DNA from: Morinoia aosen
Lineage: Eukaryota; Arthropoda; Malacostraca; Amphipoda; Talitridae
NCBI GenBank assembly: GCA_030386875.1
Contig: CM059560.1
Span: 43,256,757-43,320,756 of the forward strand
Length of the DNA stretch: 64,000 nucleotides
Direction of reading: 5' to 3'
Each line of letters opens with the position of its first letter. Position 1 is the first letter of the stretch. Below, in pieces: positions 37,716 through 48,499 of the stretch. The notes under the pieces are model-generated. The model did no database searches, was not told where the DNA came from, and was given only the letters and a program-made list of their open reading frames with translations. Position numbers and translations under genes: made by a program.

Positions 37716-37859
37716 CTCCTTTGTGCGCTGTAGAGATACCTTCTGTACTCCTTTGTGCGCTGTAGAGATACCTTCTGTACCCCTTTGTGCGCTGTAGAGA
37801 TACCTTCTGTACTCCTTTGTGCGCTGTAGAGATACCTTCTGTACTCCTTTGTACGCTGT

Positions 37860-38490
37860 AGAGATACCTCGTGTACTCCTTTGTACGTTCTAGAGATATT
37901 TCCTGTACTCCTTTGTGCGCTGTAGAGATACCTTCTGTACTCCTTTGTGCGCTGTAGAGATACCTTCTGTACTCCTTTGTGCGCTGTAGAGATACCTTCT
38001 GTACTTCTTTGTGCGCTGTAGAGATACCTTCTGTACTCCTTTGTACGCTGTAGAGATACCTCGTGTACTCCTTTGTACGTTCTAGAGATATTTCCTGTAC
38101 TCCTTTGTGCGCTGTAGAGATACCTTCTGTACTCCTTTGTGCGCTGTAGAGATACCTTCTGTACTCCTTTGTGCGCTGTAGAGATACCTTCTGTACTCCT
38201 TTGTGCGCTGTAGAGATACCTTCTGTACTCCTTTGTACGCTGTAGAGATACCTCGTGTACTCCTTTGTACGTTCTAGAGATATTTCCTGTACTCCTTTGT
38301 GCGCTGTAGAGATACCTTCTGTACTCCTTTTTGCGCTGTAGAGATACCTTCTGTACTCCTTTGTGCGCTGTAGAGATACCTTCTCTACTCCTTTGTGCGC
38401 TTTAGAGATACCTTCTGTACTCCTTTGTACGCTGTAGAGATACCTCGTGTACTCCTTTGTACGTTCTATAGATATTTCCTGTACTCCTTT
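37860..38490. repeat. 192-bp six-monomer higher-order repeat
   Basis: Type C cores start at 37884, 38076, 38268 and 38460, exactly 192 bp apart, each unit being C then four A-like monomers then B. This is the clearest higher-order register in the window. The same run is carried by the duplicate at 46005, 46197, 46389 and 46581. Spacing of six monomers also appears at 36,481-36,865. Elsewhere C spacing is irregular. Confidence 0.85.
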
Positions 38491-41400
38491 GTGCGCTGTA
38501 GAGATACATTCTGTACTCCTTTGTGCGCTGTAGAGATACCTTCTGTACTCCTTTGTACGCTGTAGAGATACCTCGTGTACTCCTTTCTGCGCTGTAGAGA
38601 TACCTTCTGTACTCCTTCGTGCGCTGTAGAGGTACCTTCTGTACTCTTTTGTGCGCTGTAGAGATACCTTCTGTACTCTTTTGTGCGCTGTAGAGATACC
38701 TTCTGTACTCCTTTGTGCGCTGTAGAGATACCTTCTGTACTCCTTTGTGCGCTGTAGAGATACCTTCTGTACTCCTTTGTGCGCTGTAGAGATACCTTCT
38801 GTACTCCTTTGTGCGCTGTAGAGATACCTTCTGTACTCCTTTGTGCGCTGTAGAGATACCTTCTGTACTCCTTTGTGCGCTGTAGAGATACCTTCTGTAC
38901 TCCTTTGTACGCTGTAGAGATACCTCGTGTACTCCTTTGTACGTTCTAGAGATATTTCCTGTACTCCTTTGTGCGCTGTAGAGATACCTTCTGTACTCCT
39001 TTGAGCGCTGTAGAGATACCTTCTGTACTCCTTTGTGCGCTGTAGAGATACCTTCTGTACTCCTTTGTACGCTGTAGAGATACCTTCTGTACTCCTTTGT
39101 GCGCTGTAGAGATACCTTCTGTACTCCTTTGTACGCTGTAGAGATAACTTCTGTACTCCTTTGTACGCTGTAGAGATACCTCGTGTACTCCTTTGTACGT
39201 TCTAGAGATATTTCCTGTACTCCTTTGTGCGCTGTAGAGATACCTTCTGTACTCCTTTGTGCGCTGTAGAGATACCTTCTGTACTCCTTTGTGCGCTGTA
39301 GAGATACCTTCTGTACTCCTTTGTACGCTGTAGAGATACCTTCTGTACTCCTTTGTGCGCTGTAGAAATACCTTCTGTACTCCTTTGTACGCTGTAGAGA
39401 TACCTCGTGTACTCCTTTGTACGTTCTAGAGATATTTCCTGTACTCCTGTGTGCGCTGTATAGATACCTTCTGTACTCCTTTGTGCGCTGTAGAGATACC
39501 TTCTGTACTCCTTTGTGCGCTGTAGAGATACCTTCTGTACTCCTTTGTGCGCTGTAGAGATACCTTCTGTACTCCTTTGTGCGCTGTAGAGATACCTTCT
39601 GTACTCCTTTGTGCGCTGTAGAGATACCTCGTGTACTCCTTTGTACGCTGTAGAGATACCTTCTGTACTCCTTTGTACGCTGTAGAGATACCTCGTGTAC
39701 TCCTTTGTGCGCTGTAGAGATACCTTCTGTACTCCTTTGTGCGCTGTAGAGATACCTTCTGTACTCCTTTGTGCGCTGTAGAGATACCTTCTGTACTCCT
39801 TTGTGCGCTGTAGAGATACCTTCTGTACTCCTTTGTGCGCTATAGAGATACCTCGTGTACTCCTTTGTACGCTGTAGAGATACCTTCTGTACTCCTTTGT
39901 GCGCTGTAGAGATACCTTCTGTACTCCTTTGTACGCTGTAGAGATACCTTCTGTACTCCTTTGTGCGCTGTAGAGATACCTCGTGTACTCCTTTGTACGT
40001 TCTAGAGATATTTCCTGTACTCCTTTGTGCGCTGTAGAGATACCTTCTGTACTCCTTTGTGCGCTGTAGAGATACCTTCTGTACTCCTTTGTGCGCTGTA
40101 GAGATACCTTCTGTACTCCTTTGTGCGCTGTAGAGATACCTTCTGTACTCCTTTGTGCGCTGTAGAGATACCTCGTGTACTCCTTTGAACGCTGTAGAGA
40201 TACCTTCTGTACTCCTTTGTACGCTGTAGAGATACCTCGTGTACTCCTTTGTGCGCTGTAGAGATACCTTCTGTACTCCTTTGTACGCTGTAGAGATACC
40301 TCGTGTACTCCTTTGTGCGCTGTAGAGATACCTTCTGTACTCCTTTGTACGCTGTAGAGATACCTCGTGTACTCCTTTGTACGTTCTAGAGATATTTCCT
40401 GTACTCCTTTGTGCGCTGTAGAGATACCTTCTGTACTCCTTTGTGCGCTGTAGAGATACCTTCTGTACTCCTTTGTGCGCTGTAGAGATACCTTCTGTAG
40501 TCCTTTGTGCGCTGTAGAGATACCTTCTGTACTCCTTTGTGCGCTGTAGAGATACCTTCTGTACTCCTTTGTGCGCTGTAGAGATACCATTTGTAGTCCT
40601 TTGTGCGCTGTAGAGATACCTTCTGTACTCCTTTGTGCGCTGTAGAGATACCTTCTGTACTACTTTGTGCGCTGTAGAGATACCTCGTGTACTCCTTTGT
40701 ACGCTGTAGAGATACCTTCTGTACTCCTTTGTACGCTGTAGAGATACCTCGTGTACTCCTTTGTACGTTCTAGAGATATTTCCTGTACTCCTTTGTGCGC
40801 TGTAGAGATACCTTCTGTACTCCTTTGTGCGCTGTAGAGATACCTTCTGTACTCCTTTGAGCGCTGTAGAGATACCTTCTGTACTCCTTTGTGCGCTGTA
40901 GAGATACCTCGTGTACTCCTTTGTGCGCTGTAGAGATACCTTCTGTACTCCTTTGTGCGCTGTAGAGATACCTTCTGTACTCCTTTGTGCGCTGTAGAGA
41001 TACCTTCTGTACTCCTTTGTGCGCTGTAGAGATACCTTCTGTACTCCTTTGTGCGCTGTAGAGATACCTTCTGTACTCCTTTGTGCGCTGTAGAGATACC
41101 TTCTGTACTCCTTTGTGCGCTGTAGAGATACCTCGTGTACTCCTTTGTACGCTGTAGAGATACCTTCTGTACTCCTTTGTACGCTGTAGAGATACCTCGT
41201 GTACTCCTTTGTACGTTCTAGAGATATTTCCTGTACTCCTTTGTGCGCTGTAGAGATACCTTCTGTACTCCTTTGTGCGCTGTAGAGATACCTTCTGTAC
41301 TCCTTTGTGCGCTGTAGAGGTACCTTCTGTACTCCTTTGTGCGCTGTAGAGATACCTCATGTACTCCTTTGTACGCTGTGGAGATACCTTCTGTAATCCT

Positions 41401-42819
41401 TTGTGCGCTGTAGAGATACCTTCTGTACTCCTTTGTGCGCTGTAGAGATACCTTCTGTACTCCTTTGTGCGCTGTAGAGATACCTTCTGTACTCCTTTGT
41501 GCGCTGTAGAGATACCTTCTGTACTCCTTTGTGCGCTGTAGAGATACCTTCTGTACTCCTTTGTGCGCTGTAGAGATACCTCGTGTACTCCTTTGTACGC
41601 TGTAGAGATACCTTCTGTACTCCTTTGTACGCTGTAGAGATACCTCGTGTACTCCTTTGTACGTTCTAGAGATATTTCCTGTACTCCTTTGTGCGCTGAA
41701 GAAATACCTTCTGTACTCCTTTGTGCGCTGTAGAGATACCTTCCGTACTCCTTTGTGCGCTGTAGAGATACCTTCTGTACTCCTTTGTACGCTGTAGAGA
41801 TACCTTCTGTACTCCTTTGTACGCTGTAGAGATACCTCGTGTACTCCTTTGTACGTTCTAGAGAAATTTCCTGTACTCCTTTGTGCGCTGTAGAGATACG
41901 TTCTGTACTCCTTTGTGCGCTGTAGAGATACCTTCTGTACTCCTTTGTACGCTGTAGAGATACCTCGTGTACTTCTTTGTACGTTCTAGAGATATTTCCT
42001 GTACTCCTATGTGCGCTGTAAAGATACCTTCTGTACTCCTTTGTGCGCTGTAGAGATACCTTCTGTACTCCTTTGTGCGCTGTACAGATACCTTCTGTAC
42101 TCCTTTGTGCGCTGTAGAGATACCTTCTGTACTCCTTTGTGCGCTGTAGAGATACCTTCTGTATTCCTTTGTGCGCTGTAGAGATACCTCGTGTACTCCT
42201 TTGTACGCTGTAGAAATACCTTCTGTACTCCTTTGTACGCCGTAGAGATACCTCGTGTACTCCTTTGTGCGCTGTAGAGATACCTTCTGTACTCCTTTGT
42301 ACGCTGTAGAGATACCTCGTGTACTCCTTTGTACGTTCTAGAGATATTTCCTGTACTCCTTTGTGCGCTGTAGAGATACCTTCTGTACTCCTTTGTGCGC
42401 TGTAGAGATACCTTCTGTACTCCTTTGTGCGCTGTAGAGATACTTTCTGTACTCCTTTGTGCGCTGTAGAGATACCTTCTATACTCCTTTGTGCGCTGTA
42501 GAGATACCTTCTGTACTCCTTTGTGCGCTGTAGAGATACCTTCTGTACTCCTTTGTGCGCTGTAGAGATACCTTCTGTACTCCTTTGTACGCTGTAGAGA
42601 TACCTCGTGTACTCCTTTGTACGTTCTAGAGATATTTCCTGTACTCCTTTGTGCGCTGTAGAGATACCTTCTGTACTCCTTTGTGCGCTGTAGAGATACC
42701 TTCTGTACTCCTTTGTGTGCTGTAGAGATACCTTCTTTACTCCTTTGTGCGCTGTAGAGATACCTTCTGTACTCCTTTGTACGCTGTAGAGATACCTCGT
42801 GTACTCCTTTGTACGTTCT

Positions 42820-44045
42820 AGAGATATTTCCTGTACTCCTTTGTGCGCTGTAGAGATACCTTCTGTACTCCTTTGTGCGCTGTAGAGATACCTTCTGTAC
42901 TCCTTTGTGCGCTGTAGAGATACCTTCTGTACTCCTTTGTGCGCTGTAGAGATACCTTCTGTACTCCTTTGTGCGCTGTAGAGATACCTTCTGTACTCCT
43001 TTGTGCGCTGTAGAGATACCTTCTGTACTCCTTTGTGCCCTGTAGAGATACCTTCTGTACTCCTTTGTACGCTGTAAAGATACCTCGTGTACTTCTTTGT
43101 ACGTTCTAGAGATATTTCCTGTACTCCTTTGTGCGCTGTAGAGATACCTTCTGTACTCCTTTGTGCGCTGTAGAGATACCTTCTGTACTCCTTGTGCGCT
43201 GTAGAGATACCTTCTGTACTTCTTTGTGCGCTGTAGAGATACCTTCTGTACTCCTTTGTACGCTGTAGAGATGCCTCGTGTACTCCTTTGTACGTTCTAG
43301 AGATATTTCCTGTACTCCTTTGTGCGCTGTAGAGATACCTTCTGTACTCCTTTGTGCGCTGTAGAGATACCTTCTGTACTCCTTTTTGCGCTGTAGAGAT
43401 ACCTTCTGTACTCCTTTGTGCGCTGTAGAGATACCTTCTGTACTCCTTTGTACGCAGTAGAGATACCTCGTGTACTCCTTTGTACGTTCTAGAGATATTT
43501 CCTGTACTCCTTTGTGCGCTGTAGAGATACCTTCTGTACTCCTTTGTGCGCTGTAGAGATACCTTCTGTACTCCTTTGTGCGCTGTAGAGATACCTTCTG
43601 TACTCCTTTGTGCGCTGTAGAGATACCTTCTGTACTCCTTTGTACGCTGTAGAGATACCTCGTGTACTCCTTTGTACGTTCTATAGATATTTCCTGTACT
43701 CCTTTGTGCGCTGTTGAGATACATTCTGTACTCTTTTGTCCGCTGTAGAGATACCTTCTGTACTCCTTTGTGCGCTGTAGAGATACCTTATGTACTCCTT
43801 TGTGCGCTGTAGAGATACCTTCTGTACTCCTTTGTACGCTGTAGAGATACCTCGTGTACTCCTTTCTGCGCTGTAGAGATACCTTCTGTACTCCTTTGTG
43901 CGCTGTAGAGATACCTTCTGTACTCCTTTGTGCGCTGTAGAGATACCTTCTGTACTCCTTTGTGCGCTGTTAAGATACCTTCTGTACTCCTCTGTGCGCT
44001 GTAGAGATACCTTCTGTACTCCTTTGTGCGCTGTAGAGATACCTT
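42820..44045. repeat. Local 1,311-bp duplication, source copy
   Basis: This stretch contains, in order, a GTGCCCTG monomer (near 43,036), a CTCCTTGTGCG one-base loss (43,191), GAGATGCCTCG (near 43,270), CTTTTTGCGC, GCAGTAGAG, GTTCTATAG, TTTTGTCCGC (near 43,737) and GCTGTTAAG (43,967). The same series follows 1,311 bp downstream (41 monomers minus one base, the base being the shared one-base loss). Confidence 0.85.
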
Positions 44046-45356
44046 CTGTACTCCTTTGTGCCCTGTAGAGATACCTTCTGTACTCCTTTGTACGCTGTAA
44101 AGATACCTCGTGTACTTCTTTGTACGTTCTAGAGATATTTCCTGTACTCCTTTGTGCGCTGTAGAGATACCTTCTGTACTCCTTTGTGCGCTGTAGAGAT
44201 ACCTTCTGTACTCCTTTGTGCGCTGTAGAGATACCTTCTGTACTCCTTTGTGCGCTGTAGAGATACCTTCTGTACTCCTTTGTGCGCTGTAGAGATACCT
44301 TCTGTACTCCTTTGTGCGCTGTAGAGATACCTTCTGTACTCCTTTGTGCCCTGTAGAGATACCTTCTGTACTCCTTTGTACGCTGTAAAGATACCTCGTG
44401 TACTTCTTTGTACGTTCTAGAGATATTTCCTGTACTCCTTTGTGCGCTGTAGAGATACCTTCTGTACTCCTTTGTGCGCTGTAGAGATACCTTCTGTACT
44501 CCTTGTGCGCTGTAGAGATACCTTCTGTACTTCTTTGTGCGCTGTAGAGATACCTTCTGTACTCCTTTGTACGCTGTAGAGATGCCTCGTGTACTCCTTT
44601 GTACGTTCTAGAGATATTTCCTGTACTCCTTTGTGCGCTGTAGAGATACCTTCTGTACTCCTTTGTGCGCTGTAGAGATACCTTCTGTACTCCTTTTTGC
44701 GCTGTAGAGATACCTTCTGTACTCCTTTGTGCGCTGTAGAGATACCTTCTGTACTCCTTTGTACGCAGTAGAGATACCTCGTGTACTCCTTTGTACGTTC
44801 TAGAGATATTTCCTGTACTCCTTTGTGCGCTGTAGAGATACCTTCTGTACTCCTTTGTGCGCTGTAGAGATACCTTCTGTACTCCTTTGTGCGCTGTAGA
44901 GATACCTTCTGTACTCCTTTGTGCGCTGTAGAGATACCTTCTGTACTCCTTTGTACGCTGTAGAGATACCTCGTGTACTCCTTTGTACGTTCTATAGATA
45001 TTTCCTGTACTCCTTTGTGCGCTGTTGAGATACATTCTGTACTCTTTTGTCCGCTGTAGAGATACCTTCTGTACTCCTTTGTGCGCTGTAGAGATACCTT
45101 ATGTACTCCTTTGTGCGCTGTAGAGATACCTTCTGTACTCCTTTGTACGCTGTAGAGATACCTCGTGTACTCCTTTCTGCGCTGTAGAGATACCTTCTGT
45201 ACTCCTTTGTGCGCTGTAGAGATACCTTCTGTACTCCTTTGTGCGCTGTAGAGATACCTTCTGTACTCCTTTGTGCGCTGTTAAGATACCTTCTGTACTC
45301 CTCTGTGCGCTGTAGAGATACCTTCTGTACTCCTTTGTGCGCTGTAGAGATACCTT
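44046..45356. repeat. Local 1,311-bp duplication, derived copy
   Basis: This repeats the preceding marker series through GCTGTTAAG near 45,278. Its first 90 bases or so (GTGCCCTG near 44,059 and TGTAAAG near 44,095) match the source at offset 1,023 instead, and the same GTGCCCTG monomer recurs 288 bp (nine monomers) later near 44,347. At least two exchange steps are therefore recorded here. Confidence 0.8.
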
Positions 45357-47056
45357 CTGTACTCCTTTGTGCGCTGTAGAGATACCTTCTGTACTCCTTT
45401 GTGCACTGTAGAGATACCTTCTGTACTCCTTTGTGCGCTGTAGAGATACCTTCTGTACTTCTTTGTGCGCTGTAGAGATACCTTCTGTACTCCTTTGTAC
45501 GCTGTAGAGATACCTCGTGTACTCCTTTGTACGTTCTAGAGATATTTCCTGTACTCCTTTGTGCGCTGATACCTCGTGTACTCCTTTGTGCGCTGTAGAG
45601 ATACCTTCTGTACTCCTTTGTACGCTGTAGAGATACCTCGTGTACTCCTTTGTACGTTCTAGAGATATTTCCTGTACTCCTTTGTGCGCTGTAGAGATAC
45701 CTTCTGTACTCCTTTGTGCGCTGTAGAGATACCTTTTGTACTCCTTTGTGCGCTGTTGAGATACCTTCTGTACTCCTTTGTACGCTGTAGAGATACCTTC
45801 TGTACTCCTTTGTACGCTGTAGAGATATTTCCTGTACTCCTTTGTGCGCTGTAGAGATACCTTCTGTACTCCTTTGTGCGCTGTAGAGATACCTTCTGTA
45901 CCCCTTTGTGCGCTGTAGAGATACCTTCTGTACTCCTTTGTGCGCTGTAGAGATACCTTCTGTACTCCTTTGTACGCTGTAGAGATACCTCGTGTACTCC
46001 TTTGTACGTTCTAGAGATATTTCCTGTACTCCTTTGTGCGCTGTAGAGATACCTTCTGTACTCCTTTGTGCGCTGTAGAGATACCTTCTGTACTCCTTTG
46101 TGCGCTGTAGAGATACCTTCTGTACTTCTTTGTGCGCTGTAGAGATACCTTCTGTACTCCTTTGTACGCTGTAGAGATACCTCGTGTACTCCTTTGTACG
46201 TTCTAGAGATATTTCCTGTACTCCTTTGTGCGCTGTAGAGATACCTTCTGTACTCCTTTGTGCGCTGTAGAGATACCTTCTGTACTCCTTTGTGCGCTGT
46301 AGAGATACCTTCTGTACTCCTTTGTGCGCTGTAGAGATACCTTCTGTACTCCTTTGTACGCTGTAGAGATACCTCGTGTACTCCTTTGTACGTTCTAGAG
46401 ATATTTCCTGTACTCCTTTGTGCGCTGTAGAGATACCTTCTGTACTCCTTTTTGCGCTGTAGAGATACCTTCTGTACTCCTTTGTGCGCTGTAGAGATAC
46501 CTTCTCTACTCCTTTGTGCGCTTTAGAGATACCTTCTGTACTCCTTTGTACGCTGTAGAGATACCTCGTGTACTCCTTTGTACGTTCTATAGATATTTCC
46601 TGTACTCCTTTGTGCGCTGTAGAGATACATTCTGTACTCCTTTGTGCGCTGTAGAGATACCTTCTGTACTCCTTTGTACGCTGTAGAGATACCTCGTGTA
46701 CTCCTTTCTGCGCTGTAGAGATACCTTCTGTACTCCTTCGTGCGCTGTAGAGGTACCTTCTGTACTCTTTTGTGCGCTGTAGAGATACCTTCTGTACTCT
46801 TTTGTGCGCTGTAGAGATACCTTCTGTACTCCTTTGTGCGCTGTAGAGATACCTTCTGTACTCCTTTGTGCGCTGTAGAGATACCTTCTGTACTCCTTTG
46901 TGCGCTGTAGAGATACCTTCTGTACTCCTTTGTGCGCTGTAGAGATACCTTCTGTACTCCTTTGTGCGCTGTAGAGATACCTTCTGTACTCCTTTGTGCG
47001 CTGTAGAGATACCTTCTGTACTCCTTTGTACGCTGTAGAGATACCTCGTGTACTCC

Positions 47057-48499
47057 TTTGTACGTTCTAGAGATATTTCCTGTACTCCTTTGTGCGCTGT
47101 AGAGATACCTTCTGTACTTCTTTGTGCGCTGTAAAGATACCTTCTGTACTCCTTTGTGCGCTGTAGAGATACCTTCTGTACTCCTCTGTGCGCTGTAGAG
47201 ATACCTTCTGTACTCCTTTGTGCGCTGTAGAGATACCTTCTGTACTCCTTTGTGCGCTGTAGAGATACCTTCTGTACTCCTTTGTACGCTGTAGAGATAC
47301 CTAGTGTACTCCTTTGTTCGTTCTAGAGATATTTCCTGTACTCCTCTGTGCGCTGTAGAGATACCTTCTGTACTCCTTTGTGCGCTGTAGAGATACCTTC
47401 TGTACTCCTTTGTGCGCTGTAGAGATACCTTCTGTACTCCTTTGTGCGCTGTAGAGATACCTTCTGTACTCCTTTGTACGCTGTAGAGATACCTCGTGTA
47501 CTCCTTTGTACGTTCTAGAGATATTTCCTGTACTCCTTTGTGCGCTGTAGAGATACCTTCTGTACTCCTTTGTGCTCTGTAGAGATACCTTCTGTACTCC
47601 TTTGTGCGCTGTAGAGATACCTTCTGTACTCCTTTGTGCGCTGTAGAGATACCTTCTGTACTCCTTTGTACGCTGTAGAGATACCTCGTGTACTCGTTTG
47701 TACGCTGTAGAGATACCTTCTGTACTCCTTTGTGCGCTGTAGAGATACCTTCTGTATTCCTTTGTGCGCTGTAGAGATACCTTCTGTACTCCTTTGTACG
47801 CTGTAGAGATACCTCGTGTACTCCTTTGTACGTTCTAGAGATATTTCCTGTACTCCTTTGTGCGCTGTAGAGATACCTTCTGTACTCCTTTGTGCGCTGT
47901 AGAGATACCTTCTGTACTCCTTTGTACGCTGTAGAGATACCTCGTGTACTCCTTCGTACGTTCTAGAGATATTTCCTGTACTCCTTTGTGCGCTGTAGAG
48001 ATACCTTCTGTACTCCTTTGTGCGCTGTAGAGATACCTTTTGTACTCCTTTGTGCGCTGTTGAGATACCTTCTGTACTCCTTTGTACGCTGTAGAGATAC
48101 CTTCTGTACTCCTTTGTACGCTGTAGAGATATTTCCTGTACTCCTTTGTGCGCTGTAGAGATACCTTCTGTACTCCTTTGTGCGCTGTAGAGATACCTTC
48201 TGTACTCCTTTTTGCGCTGTAGAGATACCTTCTGTACTCCTTTGTGCGCTGTAGAGATACCTTCTGTACTCCTTTGTACGCTGTAGAGATACCTCGTGTA
48301 CTCCTTTGTACGTTCTAGAGATATTTCCTGTACTCCTTTGTGCGCTGTAGAGATACCTTCTGTACTCCTTTGTGCGCTGTAGAGATACCTTCTGTACTCC
48401 TTTGTGCGCTGTAGAGATACCTTCTGTACTCCTTTGTGCGCTGTAGAGATACCTTCTGTACTCCTTTGTACGCTGTAGAGATACCTCGTGTACTCCTTT
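47057..48499. repeat. Satellite bridge between two duplicated regions
   Basis: This is ordinary A, B and C monomers with scattered private variants: ACCTAGTGTACTCC near 47,302, TTTGTTCGTTCTAG near 47,317 and GTGCTCTG near 47,573. Part of it (about 48.0-48.3 kb) resembles 37.55-37.9 kb, including the ACCTTTTG monomer, GCTGTTGAG and the B/C chimera. No gene or unique sequence is seen. Confidence 0.85.

Larger units (their letters stand above)
31870..38935. repeat. Tandem 7.07-kb duplication, copy 1
   Basis: This block is repeated downstream at offset 7,066 (left part), 6,810 (middle) and 8,121 (right part). Shared markers are TTTGAGCGCTG (near 31935 and 39001), TCCTGTGTGCGCTGTATAG (near 32380 and 39446), ACCATTTGTAGTCC (near 33777 and 40587), a one-base loss CTCCTTGTGCG (36381 and 43191), GCTGTTAAG (near 37157 and 43967) and a 27-bp monomer (near 37443 and 45564). 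A minus-strand frame of 984 residues at 33960-36914 has an identical translation in copy 2. The left homology boundary falls between 31,790 and 31,937. Confidence 0.87.
38936..47056. repeat. Tandem 7.07-kb duplication, copy 2 (expanded to about 8.12 kb)
   Basis: This direct copy of the preceding block has been edited twice. Between the 39.45 and 40.59 kb markers it is 256 bp (eight monomers) shorter than copy 1, and near 44-45.3 kb it has gained 1,311 bp by a local duplication. The arithmetic closes: 7,066 minus 256 plus 1,311 equals the 8,121-bp offset seen at the right end. Homology stops near 47,100, where ACTTCTTTGTGCGCTGTAAAG replaces the GAGCGC variant expected from 39,003. Confidence 0.86.
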
